From assembly GCF_010015445.1 (NCBI RefSeq), contig NC_053114.1:15387224-15451223 (forward strand): a stretch of DNA of 64,000 bases. The letters run 5' to 3'. Origin of the DNA: Perca fluviatilis (taxonomy: Eukaryota; Chordata; Actinopteri; Perciformes; Percidae). The notes beneath the pieces are model-generated. The model saw nothing but the letters and a program-made list of their open reading frames with translations. It did not search any database and was not told the DNA's origin. A program made the translations under genes and the position numbers. Shown piece by piece: positions 31,034 to 43,453 of the stretch; the first letter of the stretch is position 1; every line of letters starts with the position of its first letter.

Positions 31034-31740
31034 ACTGTAATTGGCCCTGTAGATATTGTAGGTAATGTAAGCTGGAGATGGGAAGATATCCATCACGCTA
31101 AATGCGAGTGTGTTTTACAGCGGAAATCGACATATAAGCAACAGGCTTTTGTTAACATTAACTTTAGGAACACATTCAGATCTTTATTATCTTTATTATT
31201 TTTCACATATGGTTCATAACATGAGCAGGATGGAAGCAAACACACCAAATGTTTAGGATAGAGATGCAGATTGGCAAAAACGAAAAAGCTGCCCGACTAC
31301 ATTTCATGCTCCAAGTAAGGCACTGGTCGGTAACATAACCAGCTACAGACAATCTTGGAACAGTTTATTACTTGGGTTTTTATTTTTATATTTACTATGT
31401 TTAATATGGAATACCACAGGAAGTCCCGGGGAGGTGATTGTACATAAAGACATTGTTTGTACCTTGTTTTAATGTGTCTATTCTCTTGACTTTTATGATG
31501 TTGTACATGAGTGTTAGTATGGTGTTCGGCATTAAACTATCCTTTAAATAGACAGAATCTCATTTGACCACTTCCTTTTTTTATTTTCTGCCATTGTGTT
31601 TGTATCGCACGGGCCACGCCAGTCCTCACACCGACCAGCAACTTCTTCCACTACTTCTGCTGCTTCTTTGTCTTTTCTACTGTGCCGAGATGTCAAGCAT
31701 TAATTCAACAATATAACAGAAAGACATCATAATTTGATCG

Positions 31741-31746
31741 TTTAAT
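31741..31746 (-). terminator. crabp1: Candidate crabp1 polyadenylation signal
   Basis: Minus-strand ATTAAA about 200 bp past the stop codon; a minus-strand AATAAA at 31580-31585 is an alternative. Either leaves the crabp1 3' end close to, or overlapping, the sin3a 3' end. Confidence 0.35.
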
Positions 31747-31941
31747 TTCCAATTCTTGAAAAATGATATACAAAAAGGGAGAAAAGCAGTGATATCCATC
31801 TGAAATTGTGATTTTTCATGAAGATGCAAAAACATTGACTTAAAACAGATTATTTGAGATGTTGATTTTCATGTGAATTTCTGCACTGACAGTTCAGAGA
31901 CTGAGACATTATTTGTTGAAAATTGAAATTGGGTACTTCTG

Positions 31942-34900
31942 CTATGCTCGTATGTAGATCCTCGTGCACACCACATCATCGGCTCCAAAAGTCTGAAAAG
32001 ATTATGAAGGAGAAAAAAAAGAAATCTGGTTATCACTTTATCAGCAGTTCTATATTGTTTGACTTTGAGAACGAACACACACACACACACGCACGCACAC
32101 AGGCACACAGAGTGAATTTCAGACTGGTCTGAGCTTCAATACAGGTCCATCAAAATCAAAACACGTCTTTCATCTCATCACCAGTACACCGTGTTTTATT
32201 CAACCTTCTGCTTTGAAAAATATAAAAATACTCCATTAAAGTAAAAGTCCTGAATTCATAATATTACTTAAGTAAAAGTAGAGAAGTATTATCAGCAAAA
32301 TGTACTCAAAGTATCAGAAGTTATAGTAAAAGTAAAAAATTATAATAGTTTTTAATGTTGTAGTTGATCAATGTGGAGCCAATTTTAGATAATTTGTGTA
32401 CTACTGGGTAAATTAGTAGTATAGAAATGAATCATATATTAGCATGACATGTTCACACACACACACAAGTTTGGACACACCTTCTCACTCAATGCGTTTT
32501 TTTATTTATTTTCATGACTATTTACATTGTAGATTCTCACTGAAGGCATCAAAACTATGAATGAACACATATGGAATTATGTACTTAACAAAAAAGTGTG
32601 AAATAACTGAAAACATGTCTTATATTTTAGATTCTTCAAAGTAGCCACCCTTTGCTTTTTTGATAACTCTGCAAACCCTTGGTGTTCTCTCAATGAGCTT
32701 CATGAGGTAGTCACCTGAAATGGTTTTCACTTCACAGGTGTGCTTTGTCAGGGTTAATTAGTGGAATGTTTTCCCTTATTAATAAAAAAGCAAAGGGTGG
32801 CTACTTTGAAGAATCTAAAATATAAGACATGTTTTCAGTTATTTCACACTTTTTTGTTATAATTCCATATGTGTTCATTCATAGTTTTGATGCCTTCAGT
32901 GAGAATCTACAATGTAAATAGTCATGAAAATAAATTAAAAAAAACACATTGAATGAGAAGGTGTGTCCAAACTTTTGGCCTGTACTGTATATAAAACGAT
33001 GTCACCGTCCCCTTTTAAAAAAAATCATTTTCTGGAAAAGCCTTTTCAATTAGACAAAACTTGAGGAAAACCTGTGTATTACAGTAACATTTGTAAAAGA
33101 AAAAAGAATTGTTGAACTAAGTGTCCCTCTGTGTTATTTTAAAGCTACTGGTATAATACGCTCCAATGAAGTATTAACATGTCAGGTTTTTCATGTATTG
33201 TATTCCCTAAATGTCTTCTTAAAATACTATGAAAAGTCCTCATATTCTCTGCTGCTCTGTTACATTTCCACCACTAATTACCTACATGCAGGCTTATATC
33301 ATAATCTTAACTTGGTAACACTTTACTTGAAGGTATGACACTTACTAAAAGAAGCATTATGTCATAAACGTTTATGACTTGTTTATAATGTTTATGACAT
33401 GTTCATGACAGTCATGTCACTCTTATGTAGATACCTTCAAGTAAAGTGTAACCCACAATTTGACACGGCTGCCTGCTTAAAGAAACCGACAAAATCTGAT
33501 ATGAGAATGGGGAAGAAAGATTGGATGTCCCGGGTTAGGGGGTGGATGTGTCTGAGTCCAAAGATTTATGGGAGTCCCGGAGGGGGGGGGGCGTAGCGTT
33601 ATTGCCAATTGCAGCGCCACACACCATCATTACCTCAGGCCATGCGGTGTGGCGGGGAGGGGGGGAAGCAGGGCAGCGGTGTGAAAAATGGAGCTGAGGC
33701 GACTCCCATCTGGCACGTGGCGCGATGCCGAGGGAGACATTAACTGGAGGTAACACCAGGGTCCATTGGCATTTCTCAACAGCATGATCAATGAGACCAA
33801 TTAAAGTCCACAGGAGGACACGCACACAGATTCCCCCCCCCTCCCTCCCCCCTCCACACACACACACACACACATACACACCTCCCGGCTCCGGTCCCAT
33901 AATAAAGTAGCCAGTGCAGGACTAATCTTTAAAAAAAATCTATATTTATTGGCTTGAAATGTAAAGGAAGTACAGTATATGAGGTTCCTTGCATGGACAA
34001 GTAAAAGAGTCGTTTTTCATCTTAGGCTTTTATCCTCTTCCTCTTTTTTACTGTAGACTCCAATTGATCTTTAAAAGTCCACCCGTGTTCGATCACAGTG
34101 AGTCTTCATTAAGCCCCACATCCATCCATCTCCCCCTGAGAGCCTAATCTCATCTGCTGGCCACTGCTTTCATTCAACTATTTATATGCATTTTATTCTG
34201 TTTAAACTCAGAGGTCGATCACATTCCTCTGTGAACGGAGAGGAGAGGGAACTCGTGTTAAGATGGGATGTGATTTGCAACTGGCCCTTCTGCAATAGAG
34301 GATGCTCTAGTTTCAGGACTGCATTCCTAGGACCCTAGTTTTTCAGATAGATGCTAGAATGTAATTATCCTACCTCTAACCCTAACCTTAACCCTTCATA
34401 GCTAGCTAGCTGCTAACTTAAGTGTTGATGTTTGTGCAGCATGGTGGCCCAATGGTTAGCCCTGTGGCCTCACAGCAAGAAGGTTGAATCCAAGGTCGTT
34501 CCGGGGCCTTTCTGTGTGGAGTTTGCATGTTCTCCCCATTTTTGCGTGGGTTTCCTCCAGGTGCTCCGGTTTCCCCCACCATCAAAAACATGTACTAGGT
34601 TCTCCAGTCAGTGCCCTTGGTCAAGGCACTGGCTCAGATCTAGAGTTGGTCCCTGGGTGCTGTGATTGGCTGCCCACTGCTCCCTTGAGGGATGGGTTAA
34701 ATGCAGAGAATGAATTCTGCTACATGTATGTGTATGTGACAATGAAAGTATATTAAAATAAATATATATATATAAATAAATAAAAATCAGGGCCAATCAG
34801 GCACAGTACCAATCATGCACATGCATTCATTCTCCCTTGTGGGGGGGGAGGGGCTTAGGAGAACGTTTTGGGCTTTAGCAGCAAGGGGGGGGGGGGAAGG

Positions 34901-37900
34901 ACTGAGAAGTTGTCGATGTTCAAAGCAACAATATACTGTTGTTTTTGTTTTTTTTTAACAAGGTGGTGCCAGAGGAGCCAGATCTTTTTTTATATTTTTA
35001 TTTTTTCTACTGGAACATAGGGTCAGTTTCAGCAAATATGACAGAAAGTTAGTTTTATAAGTCTTACCTACTGCACCTTAAAATCACAGAACAGCAGGAC
35101 ATATATCGGACCTCTCCTTGTGTCTGGTGTCGCATTAAAACGTACCATCTTCCCTTTTGAAAAGTTTTCTTTTCTTCCAATGATTCAACCCCACATGTAG
35201 ATCAGATTACAGCCTATCACTCCCAAAATGGACAGACGGACGTCCACACCCTTATCTTGAATCAAAACAGGTTTGGCCCTGTTCAAAGTTTTAGTTCCCA
35301 GTTGGAAAAACCTGCGTTCAGTCCATATTACAGCCCCTCTCACATGTGTTTGTGATTGCCTCTCTGCAGAGGTGAGTCATAGTCGGTAAAGAGGAGATCT
35401 CCATCACAGCCAAACTGGACTCTGCTTTGTTGTCCATCTGGCCAATAAATCCAAACGGGCCCAGATGTTTGTCTTAGTGATCTCAAATTGCCAGGAACTG
35501 GAGGCTGAAGTGTTTCTGATGTATGCAAGGTCATGAAGTGCTGTCTAACAACAAACTCATGGCAGGGGAATTATATTTTACTGTATTCCTTTTGAAATCT
35601 AGATTAAGTTTCTCAGTGGGGCCCCAGAATATGTGTTTCTGCAAACTTTAACTAATAATTCACTTGCTTTTAGCCTTCTGTGCCTTTTTTATTTCTTCTA
35701 TGTGGATCTTGCAGCCAATAGGGAAATCAGATCGACATGAAATGACCCAAGAAAAACAAAACTCGCCTTGGCCGAGTCTGACTTCTGGTCTACATTTCAT
35801 AAAAACCTTTCTTTTAACATGATTTTCTATAGATGTCTTTCTTTCTTTTTCCCTTGACATGAACAATTATGAAAATATAAAGGAATGCATCATGATAATG
35901 TGCTGTCTCACAGATGCAGGCATGTTTATCCACGCCCTCATTTGGCAAAAAAAAAGAAAAGAAATACAAGTAATAAATTGTATCTCGGAATGGCCATGGG
36001 AGTTCGGAACATTTCCGAGGAACTACGTAGTATTTTTTTTGAAAAATATTGACCAGATCGTTTAACATTTTCACATCTGGTGTCACCACCCAGCTGTGGC
36101 CTCTCTTGACCATCTTTCTGCTTCTACTGATGTATCCTTCATCGGTGGGAAATGCTCTCAATTTGCTTTTTTCTTTAGAGCTCGATGAAAGGATCGATAC
36201 AACTCTTGTATATTTTGCTTGTTTAATACGTGCAAAAACCTAAGTGCAACTAACCGTTGTTTTCATTATCGATTTTGTTTTCATTATGATTAATCTACTC
36301 AATATTTTCTCGATTAATCAATTGTTTTGGTGTATGAAATCCCCAGATAAGTCCCCAAAGTCAGAACTGATGTCTTCAAATGTCATATTGTCAAGAAAAA
36401 AAAAAAGAAGCCACATTTGCTTGAAAATTACGCTATTATTATGCTAAGCTAAGCTAACCGGCTGCTGGGTGTAGTTTCATATTAGGAGAAAGAGATCAAC
36501 CTTCTCCTAAAAAAAAAAAAAATAAAGAATAGTGAATAAGTGTATTTCCCAAAATATTAAACTAACGTAGGCTACACCGGACTGAAAGAACAGGTGTTTT
36601 GACATAAATTGAGGACTGTCCCTTGAACCAATCCTTTGTTTTCTTATTGGCAGAAAGAAACGTAAAAACAGAAAATGGCCCCATGTGGTTAAAGACGGCG
36701 ACCTCCAAATTTGACACCTCATCCCACTTAGCGAAACGTGTCCATTGATCTGCTGAGAGATTTTAGTTGGAAGTGGGAGTCACTGTGTAGACATCCGTCT
36801 TCAGACTGATGGGACGAGAGTTTTTGGGAGAAAACTTTGGTTACACTTTACTTGAAGGTATCTACGTAAGAGTGACATGACACTGTCATGAACAAGTCAT
36901 AAACATTATAAACAAGTCATGAACGTTTATGGCATAACGCTTCTTTTAGTGTCATTTGGTTTTTGTCATGACAAGTTATGGTTAGGGTTAGAGTTCATGT
37001 GTCATATGTTCATGACAGTGTCATGTCACTCTTATGTAGATACCTTCAAGTAAAGTGTTACCAAAACTTCTTACTTTTTTTTTTCTAGAAAGAGAAACAA
37101 AAGGGTTGCTCCTGAAGTGTGGATCATAAACCCTTTATACATTTGATTCATTTGAGTCTACAGCTGCATGTAGCACTCTCTTACTTATTTATCACCATAT
37201 TTCTAGTTACAGTAAACTTGAATTAAAAACTACTCACCAGTACGAGTTCGTCCCCGCTGAGTTCTCGGGTCCAGTAGGTCTTCGGGCCATTCCCGCTCAG
37301 TAGAGTCTGTTTGCAGTAAATCTTGTTTTCTGTTTCCCAGGTGGCCAAGCTCTGTAGAAAAGCAGCACTTTAATTATGTTTTTTTTTTCTATATTTATAA
37401 CAGCAGATGTCATGCAGTAAAGCAAAGTGATAGATGAGAGATCGGGGCATTTTTTTCTCACCATCAGTCTTCAAGGGAGGTTTTAGCTCGAAAAATTACA
37501 CTTTTAAGATTTTTTTCAGTGCATTTTTTTATCTACTTCCTTGTAGCCGGTTTCCCTTAATTTCAGTAAAATATTAGATTTAAAGGGACACTCCACCAAT
37601 TTTACACATGAAGTTCAGTTTAGTCGTCACAAGGAACATATGCTGCCTGTGTTGTGTGATCTTATCTGGTGCTCTGGAGAAACTTTTTAAAGTCTGAAAA
37701 AATAACCCTTCCCTCTTTTACCAATTTACCAGGCAGATAGGGTCATTAGTATTGAATTGCATTATGGGAAATGTAGGATCTAGTGGTTTTGGAAACTAGG
37801 GACTAAAAGTGGTGATATCCTTTGATTTTAAGCCATTCTTTTTTCAATCTGTCTCTCACAATTTAATACAGTTGCAATGTTGGGTACCCCTTTAACCTGC

Positions 37901-40272
37901 ACTTAGTAGAGTCTTGTTAAAGGTGTTCTAAGTGATGTCATGCGTTTTTTAGGCTAAAACATTTTTTGTCACATACAGCAAACATCTCACTATCACACTG
38001 TAAAAAAAAACGCGGTCTCGAAGGGAGGGAACAGGATGAGGAGGAGGGAGGAGCGAGCTAGTCTTCGTTTTGTTTGAAAATACTTCCACGTCACCCAACA
38101 TCACTTAGAGCACCTTTAATACAGTTTTTTTTTTTTTTGGACAAAGTTGCAAAACCCCTGATAGTAATTTGAATGTTAGGACAGTTTTTCAGAAGACTTC
38201 CAGAGTGATGTGTTCAGGTGCTAGTGGGAATCCTCAAGACTTGATTTTAATACAACAAGCTACAAAGATATCATCCTTCTATAATGTAATTTGTTTTACT
38301 CATTCATAGATGTCAGAAAGACAGTTGAATCGATAGAAAGTAAAATCTCAGATTGTTCTTGTGCAGTTATCGCTGGTTAGTTGGATTACCTTACACTTTC
38401 TGCCATCCACCGTCTCCTCATTAAACTCCTCTCCAATGACGAAGTTGATCTCCGTGGTGCGGACTGTGGTAGAAGTCTTGATGTAGAAGTGCTCGCCATT
38501 CTGTCTTATCTCCACATGTGGCTTGGACGCAGCTGCCACCGCTACCTTCCTCAGCATGGCATTCACACCTGAAAACACGTACAAAGCTACCAGTGAGCCT
38601 ACAGTATACATAAGGTCCCATGGCATGAAAATTTCCCTTTGAGTTTTTTTTTAACATTAATATGCGTTCCCCCAGCCTGCCTATGGTCCCCCAGTGGCTA
38701 GAAATGGTGATAGTTGTAAACCAAGCCCTGGGTATCCTGCTCTGTCTTTGAGAAAATGAAAGCTCAGATGGGCCGATCTGAAATCTTCCCTTTATGACGT
38801 CATAAGGGGAAAGGTTACCTCCCCTTTCTCTGCTTTGCCCGCGCAGAGAATTTGGCAAGCCCATGAGAAAGAGAGAGACAAGCAAAGCATGGCAGTTGGT
38901 CAAGGCCACACCCCCACCCTCCACATTGCCCCCCCCCCTCTCTCCTCCTCAATAGCATTTAAAGCTACAGACACAGAAATGGCACATCCTAAGGAAAGCT
39001 CATTCTGGGACTGGCTCTAGTGGCTGTAATTCTGCACCAAGGCTGAATTTCTGTAAAGAGACTTCAGATCCAGTATTAGGGGACCACTAAGGCCTATATA
39101 AAAGCATCCAAAAAGCAGCATTTCATGGGACCTTTAATAGAAATATGAAGTAGGGCTGATTAGTCTGTAACCTATAATGCTGATGTACAAAACAACTTTG
39201 TTCCCATCAATTGCCACTCAGTATTAGATCTACTTTCATCCATATTTTATTATCTTGACATTGCGTTGTGTCACTTCACGTTTTGTCTGTCCACCTCTGG
39301 CGCCAAAAAAGGTTTTAAGAAAAAAAATCGGAGTTTCTGTTTCAGACATGAAACTTGGCTTATTTACAATAGGAACTAAAAATAAATGTAGAGTTACGTA
39401 TCTCAGACAGTAAAAACATATCACGTTTCAGGTGTCAGGAGAAGTTTTGACAGTATGAAGCCGTTGGTTTTCACATTACAAGAAAAGGATCCTCTAGCGG
39501 CTGCAACTGAGATTGTTATCAGCAGATGTTGCAAATATGGAGGCTGCAGTGACAAGGTGGTGAGGGAGAGGAATGCTGCTTTGTTTAGCTCTCCTGTAGA
39601 TCATGATAGATTATATCCTCCAAATGAGTGGAAAAGCTATTAACCCTTTCTGTCACAGTTACAGTGCAAACATCCAGATGAGAGAACGCTTCAGTCTGTT
39701 TTCCATCCATCCTCTTAAGTCCATCACATAAACCCAGCGACAATACACCCGTTTGTCGTCTCGTCCTGTAGTTAAAAGCAGTTGTAGTCCACTTTGGAAC
39801 AAGCAGCTTTGGTTTTGAATTTGTCCTCTGCAACCATACTTCCATATAAAAAAAAATGTAAAACCTGTGCTATTATGAAGCCAAAATAAGAGACATTGGA
39901 TTGGTGGAAACATAATGGAAAAGACCAGCTTTAATTGTCTTTTTTTTTTCTTTTTCTTCATTGGTGAATGTATCCAATGTTCGTCTGTTTCCACCATCTG
40001 AGATGTTTACAATCTATGTATAATTTGTACTTCAAGTGTGACATATTTTAGTGTCTTTTTCATTTTTGTTTTACATTTGGTTGTCTACAGATAATATACC
40101 TCTTTCTTGTTCAGTCACTGGATAGTAAAAAAAAACAACCTAAAATGCATTAAACCTTCATAGGAAAAAAAAAAAAAAAAAAAAAGAGTAAATTGTCCTC
40201 ACCCAGGGTTTTGAGCAAATCTTCGAAATTCTCGCTGCTTTTCATTTTCCATGTCCCTGCAAAATTGGGCAT
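31942..40272 (-). CDS. crabp1: Crabp1, cellular retinoic acid-binding protein 1
   Basis: Four exons on the minus strand: 40272-40203 ([20 protein letters not shown]), 38568-38390, 37351-37238 and 31992-31942. They sum to 414 nt, 137 aa, the exact family length, with conserved exon phases. The protein is a cytosolic beta-barrel of the intracellular lipid-binding family that carries all-trans retinoic acid and steers it to metabolism. The N-terminal NFAGTWK signature is present. The carboxylate-binding residues are Arg111 (YWTREL, exon 3) and Arg131 and Tyr133 (CTRIY, exon 4), counted without Met. The C terminus reads IRA rather than VRE. Intron 3 is 5.2 kb and full of repeats. A TTAA-flanked element sits in intron 1. 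The gene converges with sin3a. An a/b paralogue call is not possible here. Confidence 0.95.
32215..32455. repeat. Dispersed 'ACTTAAGTAAAAGTA' fish repeat
   Basis: Repeating AAGTAAAAGT, TACTTAAGTAAAAGTA and TATCAGCAAAATGTACT words in crabp1 intron 3. It resembles the interior of the palindromic element seen at 51831-52229. Confidence 0.5.
32467..32987. mobile_element. Non-autonomous Tc1 derivative (crabp1 intron 3)
   Basis: Left arm from AAGTTTGGACACACC, its outermost bases replaced by a CA run, and right arm ending GGCCTGTACTG before TA. The arms are inverted repeats of over 190 bp including AAAGGGTGGCTACTTTGAAG, with about 100 bp between them. The transposase core seen at 9671-10659 is absent. 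Confidence 0.85.
33314..33453. mobile_element. Palindromic MITE, 'ACACTTTACTTGAAGGTA' family, copy 1
   Basis: Near-perfect inverted ends around ACACTTTACTTGAAGGTA. The body is composed of TCATAAAC/GTTTATGAC words. Confidence 0.75.
34432..34760 (+). mobile_element. tRNA-derived SINE with conserved central domain (crabp1 intron 3)
   Basis: tRNA-like head GTGGCCCAATGGTTAG and B-box-like GGTTGAATCC, followed by GGAGTTTGCATGTTCTCCCC and GGGTTTCCTCCAGGTGCTCC. This is a body common in fish genomes (recalled). The tail is AT-rich. Confidence 0.6.
36839..37062. mobile_element. Palindromic MITE, 'ACACTTTACTTGAAGGTA' family, copy 2
   Basis: Same ends and GTTTATGAC/GTGACATGACA interior as copy 1. Flanks AAAACTTT and AAAACTTC suggest an 8 bp duplication with one mismatch. 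Both copies sit in crabp1 intron 3, within 3.6 kb. Confidence 0.75.
37581..37893. mobile_element. MITE-like element with AAAGGG termini (crabp1 intron 2)
   Basis: The left end TTTAAAGGGACACTCCACC mirrors the right end GGGTACCCCTTTAA. Neither end has coding content. This intron (37352-38389) is mostly MITE DNA. Confidence 0.45.
37921..38115. mobile_element. TTAA-flanked MITE 'AGGTGCTCTAAG' family, short copy
   Basis: Ends AGGTGTTCTAAGTGATG and CATCACTTAGAGCACCT are inverted and flanked by TTAA (37917-37920, 38116-38119). The shared interior GTCACATACAGCAAACATCTC and GATGAGGAGGAGGGAGG matches 45930-46288, of which this is an internally deleted form. Confidence 0.75.
38612..39135. mobile_element. 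TTAA-type MITE 'AGGTCCCATGGCAT' family, copy 1 (crabp1 intron 1)
   Basis: Starts AAGGTCCCATGGCATG and ends TTTCATGGGACCTTTAA. The interior (CCCCCAGCCTGCCTATGGTC, GGGTATCCTGCTCTG, AGGGGACCACTAAGGCC) is shared over about 500 bp with 47510-48011. Confidence 0.8.
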
Positions 40273-40361
40273 TTTTCTTGTGGGGGTTTTCAATGTGTGT
40301 CAGCCTTTCGTCTCCTGTCGTCCGTCTACCCCTTTCTCTTTTCTTCAGGCTCTTTCTCTCC

Positions 40362-40366
<5 letters not shown>

Positions 40367-40410
<44 letters not shown>
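40367..40410. repeat. (CT)n microsatellite upstream of crabp1
   Basis: A pyrimidine dinucleotide run about 95 bp upstream of the crabp1 start codon on its promoter side, followed by (CA)n at about 40500-40526. Confidence 0.9.
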
Positions 40411-40416
<6 letters not shown>

Positions 40417-41402
40417 GTCTCTCCTCCCTGTGTGCAATGATCCCAGCACACAGCAGACCAAACCCACTCTACCTCAGCCTCCTCTCCCACACATTAATCA
40501 CACACACACACACACACACACACACCCACACACCCACACAGAGTGTTAATGGTTTATTCTCATTAGAGACTTTTTAACGACGGTGCTGAATTATGGTTCC
40601 ATAGGATGGTCTTGATGTCTCATCTCACCATCTGATCTGACTGACGTTTAGTAGAACTTAATGTTTGGCATCTTCTTTTCCTTGTATATGGACAGTTTAG
40701 GACACGAAAAAATAAAAGACAAAACATATTCTCACTTCCACTAGATACCTCCCAATTGTATCTAGTTATGCATATCATTTTGGTTTTATTTGCCCAGAAT
40801 TTGAAATATCCATCTCTTGAGTGTTCTGCCTCCAACCCCAGTACTGTCTGTGGTACTCAATAAAAAATTCAACCGCAAACTTGTTTTTTTCCAGAAACAA
40901 TGTTGGAGAAAATCCACATACCTTATTTTCATAGCAATTATTTTGTTGGTAGAAAGAACAATAACAAAAACTGACCACAGTGGCAATGGGGACACTGTGC
41001 TGCAGATGTTTTTAGTCATTTTTAACTGGTTTCAGGACCAGAAACCAAATTCCATTCACCCCCACTGTAGGAGGAACACACAGATGTAATGCACAGCACA
41101 GCTCTGTGTAAAGATGTATTTAAAGTTCAGCTGAAGCTAAAGGATAATACAGCTTCTTTGGGACAAATTTCCCTCTGGAGAGGAGGAACAATTGCAGCAA
41201 CCCAAACCGAAAATTCCAAATATGAGTATTGTTTAAAGACATAGTTGGAATGATGTGAAGCTGTTCTTTAAAGATGACATTTTTGTATTTATGCAGTGAA
41301 TCCATTCTCGTCATTTTCACTTATATTGAAGACGTAGATAGTGAATGCTCCTTTCTAAAACTTCTTTGTACTTTTGCTGCTCTTCTACTCTCAACATTTT
41401 GG

Positions 41403-41405
<3 letters not shown>

Positions 41406-41443
<38 letters not shown>
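41406..41443. repeat. (CA)n microsatellite
   Basis: About 19 CA units in intergenic DNA. Confidence 0.9.
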
Positions 41444-41449
<6 letters not shown>

Positions 41450-42375
41450 ACGCCCATCTACCACCATCACATCCCATGAGAATGGGAGGCCCTTCCTCTA
41501 ACCCCGGCCAAGTCAGATTTGTTTCCTCTCTGACAGCCCCTCATCACTCTTTTTGACAAAGTGCCTTCCAGACACCGCTTGATAATTAATGTATAGACCA
41601 GAGAAGGGAACACTCCATCATCCCACCGCGAAGTGTCAGCTTTAATAGGCCTCCTTGTTTGTTTGTTTCATTTATCAGTAGATTTGTCTGTTGGTCTCTG
41701 GGTGGTTTTATTTGAAAAAAGGGAAAGTGAGGGAAAAGTTTGAGGATTTGTGACAAGCACGGAGGGGTAAACGTGGGACGTGAGAGAGCATTGTCTGCTG
41801 CCACCTATCTCATGTTTATGGAAAATAGTAGACTTTTAGTGTTTGTGTCGGTTTCTTCTGGTATTTTTATGGTTTTAAAAGGTTTAATCTGATTTAAAAT
41901 GTATGCTAATGTATGAGTTAACCCTATCTTATGGACAAAACGATCAGAAAAAAATCACAGGATTTAAAACCCTTTGCCTCATTAGCTCCTTTCATCTCAT
42001 TACCTAACTGACATAATGACATATTACCATTACCATTCGGACCATTAGTGTCAGAATGTCACCTTCAATAAGACGTATAGACGCCCCACAGTTATGAGAA
42101 CATCAAGGAAACACATTAACTTTTGCCATTTTCTCCTCCCAGAGCTTAATTTTTTTGGTTTTTCAAAAGGAAAAACATACATACGTACACACATACATAC
42201 ATATATATACGTACATACATACATACATACTACATGGCCTGTAAAATGTATCACACATCAAAATATCACAGCAAACTACACCTAAGACAAGTGGAAAATA
42301 ACAGAGGTAGAGCGTTATATAGTTTATAGTCTATTACATTATATATGTAGCAAATAGTACATCATATTGTAAACA

Positions 42376-42723
42376 TTAAATATCACAAATTATGCAAGTC
42401 ATATAGTACATCGCTATATATATATTAAATGGAATGAGGTGTAACAAAGAGCCCCATATTACCATGTAGATATCTTGCCTATCCAACAGCTTATAACATA
42501 ATCTTTCATAGCAGGAAATTTGGGCTATTTCGTTAATCCATTCCTTCACTGATATATCTCCTTCAGTTTTCCAGTGTCGCAGCACTATCCTACATCCAGC
42601 AATAAGTGCTATTCTGCATGGGGATTTAGACCACTTCCCTTGGGCAAAATGCCTAATAAGCAAAGCACTGGTCCTCCCTCCCAGAGCTTCTAAACGGCAC
42701 AATGAACTCCCTGAGGAACGCAC
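42376..42723 (-). pseudogene. LINE (L1-like) ORF2 C-terminal fragment
   Basis: A 115-codon open frame reads RHWKTEGDISVKEWINEI followed by CYERLCYKL and YMVIWGSLL. This is the shape of the C-terminal tail of L1-clade reverse transcriptases (W-K...EW...E...Y...W). Nothing of the polymerase core is present, so this would be a heavily 5'-truncated copy. Assignment is by recalled pattern only. Confidence 0.45.
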
Positions 42724-43074
42724 AGTATTGACATGTTTTTCAAAATGTTAGTTCACACAAAGCCTCTTCCTTCCTAGCACACATGGTGCTAAACTTGAAT
42801 ATAATGTTCTTATGTAAAAACATTATCCCCCCTGATCGCTTTTTACATTTTTAATTTGGTCCGAGATTTATTTATTTATGTAATGTATAAACAAGGAAAT
42901 ACCTTAAATCAAATGTACTTTGCCTGCAGTGATTCACTGCATCACAAATTTTAAAAGTTCTCCACTAAAGCTTTGCCATTATTTTTTTTTATGTCTGATC
43001 AGCATTAGCTGTCTGTTGGATTAGCTTATCACACACATATCAATATAAGCATATGTTGTACATTGGCTAATAAT

Positions 43075-43453
43075 TAGGGTTGGGGGAAAAAATCGATACA
43101 GTATAGTATCGCAATATTTTTCGTGGCAATAGTGTATCGATACACAGATGCCAAGTATCGATCTTTTATATGTGTTGGTCAGTCTGTCTGCTTGACAATC
43201 CCATATTGCATCATTTAAAATTGAAGTGAGATGAACAAACAGAGAAAAGTATCTTTTTCAATAAAACAGATGTTGACAACATTTTCCTTTGGGGACATCA
43301 TTTGAAATTGGGAAAAATGTGAAGTTGGATAAAAGGTAATACATTGCAGTATATCGCAGAATATTGCAATATGTTAAAAATCGCAATATCGTATCATGAC
43401 ATAAGTATCGTGAAGATATCGTGTCGTGAGGCCTCTGGTGATTCCCACCCCTA
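43075..43453. mobile_element. hAT-type MITE, 'TAGGGGTGGG' family, copy 2 (inverted)
   Basis: Opposite orientation to 16496-16835: starts TAGGGTTGGGGG with TATCGATAC words, ends GGTGATTCCCACCCCTA. A perfect 8 bp duplication CTAATAAT flanks it (43067-43074, 43454-43461). Confidence 0.9.
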
